Of a stretch of 64,000 nucleotides of DNA, positions 44,652 to 56,369 are shown in pieces. Under the pieces are notes generated by a model. It saw only the letters and a list, made by a program, of their open reading frames with translations. It did no database searches and was not told the origin of the DNA. The first letter of the stretch is position 1. Each line of letters opens with the position of its first letter. A program made the position numbers and the translations under genes. The DNA lies in assembly GCA_964006375.1 (NCBI GenBank), contig OZ023265.1:16001752-16065751 (forward strand). The letters are read 5' to 3'. This DNA is from Tillus elongatus. Lineage: Eukaryota > Arthropoda > Insecta > Coleoptera > Cleridae.

Positions 44652-44697
44652 CGTCGGTGATTGGACATAGTCATGGAAATAGGCCGATGTTAAAGTA
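44652..44697 (+). mobile_element. SINE 3' end fragment
   Basis: CGTCGGTGATTGGACATAG and ATGGAAATAGGCCGATGTTA are the 3' end of the tRNA-derived SINE seen at 10.5 and 17.5 kb, in plus orientation. Confidence 0.7.
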
Positions 44698-45016
44698 ATA
44701 TTTTATCAAAATTACTTATGGTTTGAAAATATACAAACATTTTCCGAAAATAAACTTAAATTTTGGTTTCCTGCTTCGTCGTGGGATTTTCCTTCCCTGT
44801 CGCGTGCATACAACCACCCTCACTGCATAAACCACAAGAAAAATGTCTTGTTCCTACCCGCCTAGGAAGTTACGGCACCTGTGGGGATAGGGGTGCTGTG
44901 CTGGGTAGGCAGGGTTTAAGGGGGATATGGCTTCAAGATGTGAAAAAGACAGCTTTCAAGTCCCTTTTATTCGAATTCTCTGCTTATATTTCTTTTTTAC
45001 TACATACCCCGCCCAG

Positions 45017-45835
45017 CACCCCTACTCACTTCTGGTCCCGTAACTTCCTTGGGGGGTGTGAACAAGAAATTTTTCTTGGGGTTTATGGATCCAGGGCGGG
45101 CCCTAGGCAGGTTTCTGAAAAGCGTTCGGGAGCTAAACTGCAAATTTACCGAAAATTCGCTACCAAAACGCATTTACTGCGTCCAGATTTTTTTCTTACA
45201 AACACATCATACTTCGATAAAAAATGCAAAAACGCATTAACGAATTTGTTCTACGAAAATTAGCTAAAAAAAATTATACACCCCTACTCACTCCTGGTCC
45301 CGTAACTTCCTTGAGGGGTGTGAACAAGAAATTTTTCTTGGGGTTTGTGAATCCATGGGAGGCCCTAGGCAAGTTTCTGAAAACAGTTTTTTGAAAAGCG
45401 TTCAAAAGCTAAACTGCAAATTTACCGAAAATTCGCTACCAAAATGCACTTACTGCGTCCAGATTATTTTCTTACAAACGCATCATATTTCGATAAAAAA
45501 TGCAAAAACGCATTAACGAATTTGTTCTACGAAAATTATCTAGAAAAAAGATTATACACCCCTACTCACTCCTGGTCCCGTAACTTCCTTGGGGGGTGTG
45601 AACAAGAAATTTTTCTTGTGGTTTGTGGATCCAGGGGGGGGGGGCTAGGCAGGTTTCTGAAAACAGTTTTTTAAAAAGCGTTCGGGAGCTAAACTGGAAA
45701 TTTACCGAAAATTCGCTACCAAAAAGCACTTACTGCGTCCAGCTTTTTTCTTACAAACGCATCAAATTTTGATAAAAAAATGCAAATATGCAGTAACGAA
45801 TTTGTTCTACGAAACTTAGCTAAAAAAATTATAGA
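45017..45835 (+). repeat. Three-copy tandem repeat, units of 262-279 bp
   Basis: Units start at 45,017, 45,279 and 45,557 with CACCCCTACTCACT. Each has CTGGTCCCGTAACTTCCTTG, GGTGTGAACAAGAAATTTTT, GCGTTCG..GAGCTAAACTG, AAATTCGCTACCAAAACGCA, the TTACTGCGTCCAG palindrome, and ATGCAAAAACGCATTAACGA near the end. Units differ by substitutions and by an inserted GAAAACAGTTTTTT in units 2 and 3. Frames across them have no protein similarity. Confidence 0.9.
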
Positions 45836-46139
45836 CCATTAAACCATAAACTTCACTAAACCTACAGCGGAAGCATCAACTTAACTAAACCGACAGCCAA
45901 AGCATCAGAGAAAGGGTCTATTTGAAATGAATTTTCTGTAAATATTTTAGTAAAATGTAGGGCAATGACGGTTGAATCTGAAACTTAAGGGTTTGCAACA
46001 TTTTCTTTTCACAATCCGTATTTGTTTCACATTCTTTGCCTAAACATTGCCAATTTTGACGTTTAAAATTGTGAGTTTGGCGTTTTGAGGAAAACTCCAA
46101 AATTTGTTTCTTTAACTGCCCATAACTTTTAAAACTAGA

Positions 46140-46545
<406 letters not shown>

Positions 46546-47222
46546 TCCTATTAACTGTTGTACCACTTACAACATTAAAATGCTCAGTGATTTACATGTT
46601 TATTTACCCTCTTAATTATTTAATTATTTAACTTTTGACTTGTATTTTATTTGGGTAAATAAAGAACAATATTATATTATAGTAGTGTCATTGGCACAAA
46701 TGTAAAATTTCTGGCGAGTGTAAAATGCTGTAATATAACAGATATCCCCTGTACTCTCCACTTAACACACAAATAAGTGTGAAACCCGTGTTTGCCGACA
46801 CCTCAACCATAATTATAATTATAGAGTGGAGTTTTGTTTGATAGATTTTCAATGATTATTTTCTATTATTTGCTGATGTTATCACATATGATTGTTGGGT
46901 TGGGTAATTCGTGATTGACGCGATGAGAAAATGAATTAGTTGGTGAATTGAATAATGCATTGATGTTTGTCTAAACGAATCAATTCATTGTTGGCATTGA
47001 ATTATATGCAGAACCGCGGACGATTAGCAGTTAACTAATGTAAATATGTTTTGCTGCTCATCAGATATTTTAATTCAGACAGAAAAAAAATTGCTTTTCA
47101 TAATCAGTTGCAAAATGAAGTGGAATAGACAGTAAATAGAAACATTGGATACCTTACTACATTTAAAACAAAATAACAGCAGCCCGGATGGTCCATGACC
47201 TGGGCTCGATTCTCAGCAGAAG
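46546..47222. other. No gene recognised
   Basis: AT-rich. At 47,183-47,220 GGGCTCGATTCTCAGCAG resembles a tRNA B box, but no A box partner is clear. Confidence 0.3.
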
Positions 47223-47234
47223 AGTCAAATTATT

Positions 47235-48122
47235 CAGACATTCCGACAGCCCCCCTAAACGTGACATACGCACTGTACGCAGACGACACTACCATCGTCA
47301 GCAGCTCCACTCAGCCGAGGATAATAACCGAACGACTTCTGACCGCCGTAGTCGAGCTGCAATCATGGTATAGGAAATCCCTTCTAGCCATAAACCCCGA
47401 TAAAGGTTCAACTGTCCTATTTTCCAAGAGGAGACACACACCCCACGAACACGTATCATTAGACAACCGTCTAATTCCCTGGCAAGATTCCGCCAAATAC
47501 CTCGGGGTTTTTCTCGACAAACACTTAACATGGCGCCCCCATGTCGATCACGCCCGCAAAAAAGCCTCGATGTTCATCTCGAAGCTGTTCCCACTTCTAA
47601 ATAGAAATTCCAAATTGTCCATGAACAATAGGTTGCTCATGTACAAAGTCATTATCCGGCCAGCCTTGACCATCAAGATCCTTCAAATCATCCAGAATAA
47701 AATTCTGAGAATGGTTACCGGAGCGCCATGGTTTGTCAGAAACAGTCAGATTCACTCTGATCTGGAAATGCCTTCGATACTTGAGTTTATAACTCAACTA
47801 TCCACAACTCAGTTCGCAAACGCCGCTTCTCACCCAAATGCTCTTCTCCGTAGTTCCACCGACTACGATGAGCAACTTCCAAGCATAAGCGTCCAAAGCT
47901 TATACTTACCCGCTAACGCCCCCGCGGTAAAAACATAATGGAAACATTCAAACCCAAAAAGTCATTGTGTGAAATCTTTCCGAAGGAGGTATGGACTAAG
48001 GTCCGGTACTCCCAGGGAGGGGGTTTTAGTAAGTACAGTCTCACAGTACCTCGATATCCCACGGCACTACCGTGTCGTGAATGGGGTCTGCATGAGCATT
48101 TCCCCCTCCTGTATAAAAAAAA
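47235..48122 (+). mobile_element. Jockey-clade LINE (Jockey-B), 5'-truncated, with 12-bp target duplication
   Basis: Exact repeats AGTCAAATTATT flank it at 47,223-47,234 and 48,123-48,134. It begins just before the catalytic LYADDTTIVSS motif and contains LQSWYRKSLLAINPDKGSTV, YLGVFLDKHLTWRPHVDHAR, SKLFPLLNRNSKLSMNNRLL and RPALT, then a ~41-bp deletion compared with Jockey-A, then LQIIQNKILRMVTGAPWFVR. The 3' untranslated end is TACCTCGATATCCCACGGCA followed by CCTCCTGTATAAAAAAAAA. Only one large frame change is seen, so the insertion is probably young. Confidence 0.9.
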
Positions 48123-48155
48123 AGTCAAATTATTTTTTAATACATTATACCTACT

Positions 48156-48225
48156 GTACGTTAACATCAATCAAGGTTGTGGCATCGTGTTCGAGCAAGT
48201 TGAATGTCTGCACGTTCCGCCCTTT
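48156..48225 (+). mobile_element. SINE body fragment
   Basis: ACATCAATCAAGGTTGTGGC and GAGCAAGTTGAATGTCTGCA with CGTTCCGCCC match the body of the tRNA-derived SINE in plus orientation. It is cut by the tiny LINE-B insertion next to it. Confidence 0.75.
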
Positions 48226-48272
48226 TTTTTCCCTCGGGGCTCGTCCGCGGTCTTGCCGCCCCGATAGCACTG
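48226..48272 (-). mobile_element. Ultra-short LINE-B 3' end with target duplication
   Basis: Read on the minus strand, CAGTGCTATCGGGGCGGCAA, the CGCGGACGAGCC block and an A-run equal the last ~46 bp of LINE-B (35,609-35,658). It is flanked by ACGTTCCGCCCTTT at 48,212-48,225 and 48,273-48,286, a 14-bp target duplication inside the SINE. Confidence 0.85.
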
Positions 48273-48299
48273 ACGTTCCGCCCTTTGTACAGTCACTAT

Positions 48300-49284
48300 A
48301 TTTTAAATTATGTAGGACACTATTTTAACAAAACAATTTGTGGACATTTACCAGACAAAATACCAACCATATTATAGAGTGGGCACCCTGTATGATATGT
48401 GCACATAAAAAGATATAGGTAGTTCTCTTAAGGTATCTAGATAAAGATAAACAAAATTCGGCAGGCAGCAAGTGCGTTATAGTAGTGATATTTCATAAGA
48501 ATTGCACACTAATATTATACGGCCTATTACTAAAATAATACTTTAAACTTACACAGACCTTAAAGGTCGATTTTAGAGATCCTAGTACGCGCAGATTTGA
48601 AGAAATCTTTCGAAAGTATTACCATCGATATCTCTCTATTATCCAAAAAAATCTTGTGTTCTAACTCCTTTTGAGAAAAATGTCCAAAACTCAATTTTCC
48701 ATGAGACTTAAAAATTAAATTTTGCTATATCTATAGATAGTGTAAATCTTTTAAAAAGGAACTTGTATTACACATTTCATTTTAACAGAAGCGGCTCCTC
48801 AATAAGTAAGCCCGTGCGCGCGCACTGCCGCCTGCCGTGGAAAAAAATAATATTTTTGCTATGCTATATTTTAATAAATTTTTATTTACTTTTCTACCTC
48901 CTGCATTCAACAAACAAAATTAGTATATCGAGGATCGCAGGGAGTCGGCAGCCATTAATACAGAATACAGAATCAGAATAAGTATACTGTCAATCGTTGT
49001 AGAAGTTATATACATCCATATCCATATAAAGCAGTCGGGCGGCGGTGTGTATTTTGTGGCGCTCTCAAGCAATGCGATACTTCAATGCGAAATGATCGCC
49101 TATCAACGTCGAAAACGACCGAATCAGTAATCTGTTGTGCGCTATGAAATTACACACTTCCAGTTTGTAGTGGACTTTTGGCAGAGCGTGTGTACCTACT
49201 ACCTAGTAATTTTCGTCTTCGCGTCGGATTGAATTTTAATTAGATAATTTCGTTGTTGTTTACATCAACAAGACAATTATTATT
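48300..49284. other. No gene recognised; possible 5' flank of a small exon
   Basis: GAGTGGGCACCCTGTATG near 48,375 looks like a transposon right end without a partner. At 48,450-48,500 there is a complement-strand copy of the dispersed palindromic motif. From 49,020 to 49,170 the sequence is GC-richer than its surroundings and unlike the repeats here. Confidence 0.35.
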
Positions 49285-49425
49285 ATGTTGGCCACTACTT
49301 TGGGTTGCTTATTAAGTGGAAAAAATGATTGTGATACTGTGATTAATTCAGTGGATGATATTTTAAATTTAAAGGTTAACTTTTTAAGGGACTTTTTAAC
49401 TACTATAACTATAACGAATAACTAA
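49285..49425 (+). CDS. Candidate short coding exon or small ORF, unknown
   Basis: An ATG starts 46 codons: MLATTLGCLLSGKNDCDTVI, NSVDDILNLK and a less complex end before TAA. It sits downstream of apparently unique, GC-richer sequence rather than in a recognised repeat. An AAG|GTTAAC donor-like site after DDILNLK would make it a first coding exon of about 30 residues. No homology is recognised; a chance frame is quite possible. Confidence 0.2.
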   Translation: MLATTLGCLLSGKNDCDTVINSVDDILNLKVNFLRDFLTTITITNN

Positions 49426-49509
49426 CTAGAGGAAAACTTAGTAAGCAGTTAATGATTATTAAGTTTAGTGAGTAGGTTTTTTATAAACATTTTCGGGGAA
49501 AAAATAGGC

Positions 49510-49646
49510 AAGCCCTTCATTTTTAGTGAATTTTTATTTAAAAAAAAAATCACTAATAAAGAGGTATCGATGGAGAGACTTGGCAAATTTTTTTTCAAAT
49601 GAGCGCGAACTAGGACCCCTAAAACCCATATCCGGAGTCAGTTTAA

Positions 49647-49723
<77 letters not shown>

Positions 49724-50165
49724 CAACCGATAAATCAAAAAATAAGCAACTGATTTCAATGAAACTCGGCAAGTTCCTTTCTTTTATTAATGTCTTGGAT
49801 GAGTTCGTAAGTCAGGATAATCGGATAACGTTTTCCGGGAAAATTTTGAGTTTTGTTTCAAAAAAAATCTTTTTCTCCGAAAATTACAAAGGTATTTTAA
49901 TGAATTTTGGTGGATATGTTGCCTTACTACACATTAAAATTCAATAAAAAAATGAAGTTATTCAAATTTTGAGTTTTCTTTTGAAAATTACAACGTTATT
50001 TTGATAAAATTTGCTGAAAATGTTGCCCTGGGTAAGACCCTACTATGCACCAAAATTCAACTTTCTAAGTTCGTAGAAACTTGAGTTATTCAAATTTGAA
50101 GCATTTAATAAAAAATCACTACCATAACGCACTTACTGCGTCCCGAACTTTTTTTTCTTGCGCAC
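49510..50165 (+). repeat. TA-centred dispersed repeat, long copy
   Basis: Leader GAGGTATCGATGGAGAGACT, a TTTCAAATGAGCGCGAACTA block and CCCATATCCGGAGTCAGTTT, then about 35 TA units (49,651-49,721), then CGGCAAGTTCCTTTCTTTT, GGGAAAATTTTGAGTTTTG and, at the end, CACTACCATAACGCACTTAC plus TGCGTCC. It is the most complete copy and shows the module order. Confidence 0.75.
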
Positions 50166-50169
50166 CCCC

Positions 50170-51510
50170 AATGCATTAAGGCAAGAGCCACTACTGCATT
50201 TTAAGGATACAAAAGATTTCCAGAAGGCAACTTAATTCATATTTAGAAAAGTAAAGTATCTGCCAAGTTATAAACGTAACAGTTTTTTTTTTTTTGACGC
50301 CGGCTTCATGCCCGGGATATTATATTAAAAGTATACGTAGCAATTAATTACAGAATGAGTAGAATTTCCACGGAAACATATTTAACGACTGTTTAGGTCT
50401 TACATGACGTCTTATGTTTAAGTTTAAAGATAAAATAAACTATTTTAGAATCAGTTTTATAGAGACTTGACTTGATTTTGTTTACATTTCTACTCTATTA
50501 TGCGACACTTTCAGTCCAGAACTACAGCATAATATATCTATGTTGTGCTAAAACTGTATTTGGGGCCGTGCATCAAGCTGCACATATAGTGTATCTTAAA
50601 AATTGATTGAATACCCCAGTCAAATAACAATCACTTGGCAAATTTTTAATTTTTGGTCGGTTTCTATAATTACGGCCGAGATTTCACGATCGTTGGTTCG
50701 GGTAGTATGTTTTATGCCTGGTATATATTTAGTTTCTTTAACGTTGATGTATGATTTAAACCTGTTGAATGAATCAATCTACGCGTGGCAGTTAACTACT
50801 CTGTCTGTCAGGCATTGGACTTTAACCACTAAGTCGTTTCTTTCAGATTTTATTTTTAATTTGGAAAAAACTCTAAATATTGTGTACAAGATTACTTAAA
50901 ATTCACAAAATGGGTTTGTTTACACCATTTCTAGACACATGTCAAATCGCATTCCACACTGATACTTATAAAAATATAGCGTTTTCAAAAATATTTTTCC
51001 ATGTTTTTCGGGAAAAAATGTCCTCTATAGCTGATATACAAACTCGTCCGCGGTCTTAATACAATGAAGATATGTGCCAAGTTTTATATCAATCAGTTGA
51101 ACATATAAAAATTGAAACTGACTCCCTTTGAGAAAAATGCCCAAAACTCAATTTTCTATGAAGCTAAAGAATTAAAATTTGCCTCTTTACAAAAAACTTC
51201 TATTACAAATTTCATTAAAATTATACAAAAGATTTCTAGAGGGGAACTTCATTCATATTTAGAAAAGTAAAGTATCTGCCAAATTCTAAACGTAGCAGTT
51301 ATTTTTCTTTGTTAATGAATCGCCAGTATCGTTTCTTTTTAGTCAACATAATCAAACCGGTTTTTTCAATATCAACAATAACACAATTATAATTTCAGGC
51401 TCAAAGGTGACAAACTTATTTAGGCGTTTTAAACAAAAATGAGATCCTGTTCAAAACGTATGACATCTGTGCACTGTTGTTTCTCCAAATATCAAAAAAA
51501 AATACATTCA
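50170..51510. other. No gene recognised; fragments of dispersed repeats
   Basis: ACATATAAAAATTGAAACTG with GCCAAGTTTTATATCAATCA at 51,070-51,125 belongs to the TA-centred family. AAGTAAAGTATCTGCCAA occurs at 50,250 and 51,266 and ATGCCCGGGATATTATATTA-like sequence at 50,310 and 51,625, showing a diverged ~1.3-kb duplication that runs to about 51,980. Confidence 0.5.
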
Positions 51511-51513
51511 TCG

Positions 51514-51583
51514 AGCTGGATTCGATCGCGTAACCTTTTGCTTATGAGGCAAGCGCGATGCCTCTCCGTTATCTAGGGATACA
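51514..51583 (-). other. tRNA-like sequence (Met-CAT-like relic)
   Basis: The minus strand has CTTGCCTCATAAGCAAAAGG, an anticodon arm with CAT in the loop, and GATCGAATCC, near the B box. The D arm and acceptor stem pair poorly. A tRNA pseudogene or SINE head is more likely than a working tRNA. Confidence 0.4.
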
Positions 51584-51964
51584 TCAACTCACGTTTTGTT
51601 TACATAATACATTGGATCGGTTTCATGCCCGAGATATTATATTCAAACGATACCTAACAATTAATTACAGAATTAGTAGAATCACCATAAAAACACATCC
51701 CACGACTGTTTCTGACTTATATGAAGTCTTATGTTTAAGTTTAAACTATTTTATAATCATTTTTATAGAGCGTGTGTGTGTGAAAGGAATTGGCTTCGGA
51801 CATTACGTACATTGGCCACAAAACTCTGCAGTAAATTTGTACCATTGTTATATCTGTACATTGTTATAAAAAGCGATTTTCCTTCAAATATATTTATAAT
51901 TTGCTGCATAAATATCAAATTTTTAGAGACTTGGCTTGATTTTGTCTACATTTCTACTATATTA

Positions 51965-52644
51965 TGCGACAGCTAAAACTGTATTTGAAGCCGTTGCAGG
52001 TGGTGCAATCACATCTTAACAGCAAGAACCTGACTAAAGCTCTGAATACATATGAATTTTCTGCACTTAGCTACTCATTTGGGATTGTGAACTGTGGTAA
52101 AACGGACATCGAAAATCTACAACGGAAGGTGCGAACACTCCTAACAAAATCCAAAAAGCATCACCCCGTAGTGCTATCGAGCGAGTAAACCTACCCAGAC
52201 ACCAAGGTGGAAGATGAGTGTTGGATGTTGGTAAACAGTTAGACCAGCAGATAGTGAACCTGCCTTCATATTTTCATCAGCAGGCGCTTACTTCTGAACT
52301 ACACCGTGCCATATGCGAGGCAGATGATTCAACACCGCTACAATTAAAAGAAAGTGAAATATAAAGTCATCATCAGATTTATCAGGACAATGTGCAATCT
52401 TGGATGCAGAATCCATGGGCGACATCCGGACAGATGTTTCCAGAGTCAGAGAGGTTTTTGCTGGCCATACAAGATTAGGTAATCCCAACAAGAAACTATC
52501 TGAAATATATAGTTGGTGATAATTCAGCCCAAGATGACAAATGTAGATTTGGATGTCATTCATCAGAGACTATCCAGCACATCACCGAAGGATGTTAAGC
52601 GTTTGCTGCAACAGAGTATAAAGAGAGGCACGACGCAGTTGCTA
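51965..52644 (+). pseudogene. R4/Dong-like LINE, region after the RT
   Basis: SHLNSKNLTKALNTYEFSAL, SYSFGIVNCGKTDIENLQRK and VRTLLTKSKKHHPVV are the thumb region typical of R2/R4/NeSL-type LINEs. Then, in other frames, LDQQIVNLPSYFHQQALTSE, FPESERFLLAIQD and the finger CRFGCHSSETIQHITEG followed by EYKERHDAV. These LINEs usually carry a restriction-like endonuclease after this point. The frame is broken several times. Jockey-A interrupts it at 52,644. Confidence 0.75.
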
Positions 52645-55048
52645 TGTCGAAAACCGTGCAAACTGCACGGTAGACGCCCCCCAAATACCCACACACTTCG
52701 GCAGTGCGGGTAGACCCGACGTGCTCGACATAGTAATCATGTCGAACACCACGCTTCTCCATGAAATATCAACCCAAAACGACCTCTCGTCGGACCATAA
52801 CCCAATCATATTGCAACTCGGCGACGTCAGCGACGAACCCGCCCTGCCAAGGAAAAATATTCTGTGGTCAGTTTTGACAGATCACCTTAAAAACACCCTT
52901 GGCAATTCCGGTTATCCGCAGCATCCCCAAACTCGAGGGTGCAGTGGATAATCTACAGTCCAAAATTCAATGTTCTATCGAACATGCATCAAGGACGTAC
53001 CCCGCCCAGAGCAATCTGCCACCTTTTCCGTCCAGTATTAGGGAAATGATACTCGAAAAGAACCGCGTGCGTAGACTAGCTCAATGCACCGGAACCCCAC
53101 CGACAAACGAGAAGGAAACAGACTCATCAAACAAGTACGATCCGCCCTACAAGAACTCCGCAACAATCATTGGGAGGAGCGCCTGCAAACCCCGTCTACC
53201 CAAGACAATTTCGTCTGGCAAATGGCAAAAGCCCTTCGCTCCCAAAAACTTCCGATATCCCCACTTCACGGCCGTAACGGTGTCGTATACATGGATGCGG
53301 AGAAAGCTACTGCATTCGCAAATCATCTGGAGTTGCAATTCAGCCCGAATTATAACAATTTGTCGCACGTAGCAAGAACGCACCGCTACGCCAGGAGTGC
53401 GCTTCGCGCCACCCCAGACACAACTATCGAGTCCACAACTTTCGAAGAAGTTTCCCAAATAATCGAATCATTAAAAAATAGGAAAGCTCCGGGATACGAT
53501 GGAATCTCCAACGTAGCCCTGAAAAACCTCCCCCGCAAAGCAGTAGTATTCCTAGTTACGATTATGAATGCCATGCTGCGATTTCAACATTTTCCTTCCA
53601 TGTGGAATCTTGCCGATATTATCAACATCCCGAAACCCAGCAAAGATCCACCGTTCCTTCAGAACTACAGGCCCATTAGCCTGCTACCAGTCATCAGCAA
53701 AATCGCCGAAAAACTGATTCAGAAAAGGCTAGCTTCTTTCACCTCAGAAAATCATATCCTCCTGGATGAGCAATTCGGTTTCAGACACCAGCACTCCACC
53801 ACAGACCAAGTCCTTCGTGTGATGAAAAACATTACCGAAGGATTTAATAAAAACAAGTCAACTGGTGCAATATTTCTTGACATTGCTCAAGCCTTCGATA
53901 GGGTTTGGCATGCGGGCCTCCTAAACAAACTTCTATCATTTAATTATCCTCTCCCTCTGATTCTGCTAATCAGGTCATACCTAACAACAGAGGAAGTACC
54001 AGGTCAAACATCTGGGAGCCAGATCTAGAACGTACCCAGCCACGGCTGGTTTCCCGGAGGGTTCTGCTATCTCCCCTCTGCTGTACAATATATTTGTCGC
54101 AGACATTCCGATAGCCCCCCTAAACGTGACATACGCACTGTACGCAGACGACACTACCATCCTCAGCAGCTCCACTCAGCCGAGGATAATAACCGAAAGA
54201 CTTCAGACCGCCGTAGTCGAGCTACAATCATGGTATAGGAAATCCCTTCTAGCCATAAACTCCGACAAAGGTTCAGCTGTCCTATTTTCCAAGAGGAGAC
54301 ACACACCTCACGAACACGTTTCATTAGACAACCGCCTAATTCCCTGGCAAGATTCCGCCAAATACCTCGGGGTTTTCCTCGACAAACACTTAACATGGCG
54401 TCCCATTGTCGATCACGCTCGAAAAAAAGCCTCGATGTTCATCTCGAAGCTGTTCCCACTTCTAAGTAGAAATTCCAAATTGTCCATGAACAATAAGTTG
54501 CTCATGTACAAGGTCATTATCCGGCCAGTCTTGACATATGCATCACCTGCATGGACCACGGCGGCCGCAACACATCAAGACCCTTCAAATCATCCAGAAC
54601 AAAATTCTGAGAATGGTTACCGGAGCGCCATGGTTTGTCCGAAACAGTCAGATTCACTCTGATCTGGAACTGCCTTCGATACTTGAGTTTATAACTCAGC
54701 TATCCACAACTCAGTTCGCAAAAGCTGCTTCTCACCCAAATGCTCTTCTCCATAGTGCCACCGACTACGACGAGCAACTTCCACATAAGCATAAGCGCCC
54801 AAAGCCTATACTTACCCGCTAACGCCCCCGCGGCAAAAACGGAATGGAAACATTCATACCCAAAAAGTCATTGTGTGTATTCTTTCCGGCCGAGGTATGG
54901 ACTAAGGTCCGGTACTCCCAGGTAGGGAGTTTTAGTGAGTAGGTGTACTAAGAGTACGAGTCTCGCAGTACCTCGATATCCCACGGCACTACGGTGTCGT
55001 GAATGAGGTCTGCATGAGGCATCTCTCCCTCCTGTATCAAAAAAAAAA
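52645..55048 (+). mobile_element. Jockey-clade LINE (Jockey-A), inserted in R4-like LINE
   Basis: Flanked by TTGCTA at 52,639-52,644 and 55,049-55,054 (short direct repeat; the R4-like frame continues on both sides). It begins in the endonuclease (PTHFGSAGRPDVLDIVIMSN, SSDHNPIILQL), then the reverse transcriptase: NRKAPGYDGISNVALKNLPR, YRPISLLPVISKIAEKLIQK, EQFGFRHQHSTTDQVLRVM, AIFLDIAQAFDRVWHAGLL, FPEGSAISPLLYNIFVADI, LYADDTTILSSS, YLGVFLDKHLTW. Frame changes occur near 52,900, 53,100, 54,000 and 54,560. The tail CCTCCTGTATC plus A9 closes it. Confidence 0.9.
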
Positions 55049-55250
55049 TTGCTAAAATACTTCATGAAAAACTGGCTCTGAAACTGGGACTTTCAAATCT
55101 TAGTAAGGTGCCCTACTATAGATACACTCCCGAGCCTGTTCTGGAGAACTCGGGATACAGGTTGAACTGGGATCGAACAGCACTTACAGACCAACGAGTT
55201 GCCCACAACAGGCCAGATATAATAATGGTGGATTTTATTTTGAAAAAATT
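55049..55250 (+). pseudogene. R4/Dong-like LINE, continuation after Jockey-A
   Basis: Directly after the repeated TTGCTA the frame gives AKILHEKLALKLGLSNLSKV, PYYRYTPEPVLENSGYRLNW, DRTALTDQRVAHNRPDIIMV. This continues RHDAV on the other side of Jockey-A and includes the DR..TD..NRPDI endonuclease motif of R2/R4-type LINEs, in which the D of PD is catalytic. Similarity ends near 55,245. Confidence 0.75.
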
Positions 55251-55254
55251 GTAC

Positions 55255-56160
55255 ATTAAGTTATTTAAGTTATGATTCAACATGCTTGGGTTTTGTTATG
55301 AGGTCTGAAACTGAACACCGTTTTCGGGAGGTTTCATTGTGTGAAAGAAATAATAGGACGTCACTTATAATACAAAATTTTAATTCGCAATATCAGATTT
55401 TAACTTGAAATGACATACTAACTGCAGCAATGTTCGCGACAATGAGGGAGATTTCCTGAATTCCAGAGCCACACCAAAAGAGAAAAGACTTTCAGCGAGC
55501 ACACAGAGGCAGTGGAGAACGTTGAACAAACAAAGGTGAATTAAATTCAAAATCCCTTACGTAAACTGAATAGAAAGATAGAAATATATGTATTGAGTGT
55601 ATGTGAATAATGTTTGAAAAGCCAGTCACTAAAAACGAATTAAATTCAACTGAAAATGTAAACTTCCCAACCGACTTAACAAAACATTCCTAACAGAGGC
55701 ATGTGCCTTAGAGTGCACAAGTGTAAATTTTCATCATAATGGTGAATCGGCGGCTTTTCAATCGAATTCTGTACACAAATATCTGCAACATACAGCGCCC
55801 ACAGTGGATATATTGAAATCTTTTCAATTGCTTTGTAAATTCAGACCGCACAATGCGCCATTTGTGTATTTTATATGTTGCCGTCCACGTTTCTTGTGCC
55901 GGGGAAATGGGTTACATTTGTTGGATTAAAGATTTTTCCTATTCACACAAAAATCATTCTCTCCCGCAAAGAATGGATTTTGTTCTTCACTTGGCAACCA
56001 TACAACGACCACGTTTCTCTGTTTTATCCTTCTGTAATTATTTATTCTCCTGGTGTAGACGAATTTATTGGGAAAATTAAAAAAAATCTGGTGGAAAAAA
56101 ATATGTTTCAACTGATTGACAAATGTTATTAGACGGCGTTCTGGGGTCACGTTAAAAAAT
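55255..56160. other. No gene recognised
   Basis: Frames at 55,853-56,132 (75-85 codons in overlapping registers) show no known motif. No element end is seen. Confidence 0.3.
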
Positions 56161-56164
56161 TATT

Positions 56165-56292
56165 TTCTAATAATTCTGAGATAAAAAAGTCAGAATTCTA
56201 AGATAAAAGTCAGAATTCTGTAATAAAAACTCAGAATTCTGACATAAAAAGTCAGAATTCTGAGATAAAAAGTCAGAATTCTGAGATAAAAG
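56165..56292 (+). repeat. Palindromic minisatellite, ~21-22-bp unit, six copies
   Basis: Units of the type GATAAAAAGTCAGAATTCTGA. Each carries the palindrome TCAGAATTCTGA with an EcoRI site, though copies differ at one or two positions (CTAAG, CTGTAAT, CTGACAT variants). Confidence 0.9.
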
Positions 56293-56369
56293 CCTTACAT
56301 ACTTTATTCCTATATTGGGAAAGAAATGGGCCAGGGCTGACAATTTACTAAATTGTTAGTTGGTTGTAT

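Noticed and set aside
44763..45263. 166-codon frame
   Set aside because: It runs into the tandem repeat and changes meaning in the next units; no protein motif.
45017..45835. CRISPR-like array
   Set aside because: Units of 262-279 bp repeat as wholes without unique spacers; it is an ordinary tandem repeat in a eukaryotic context.
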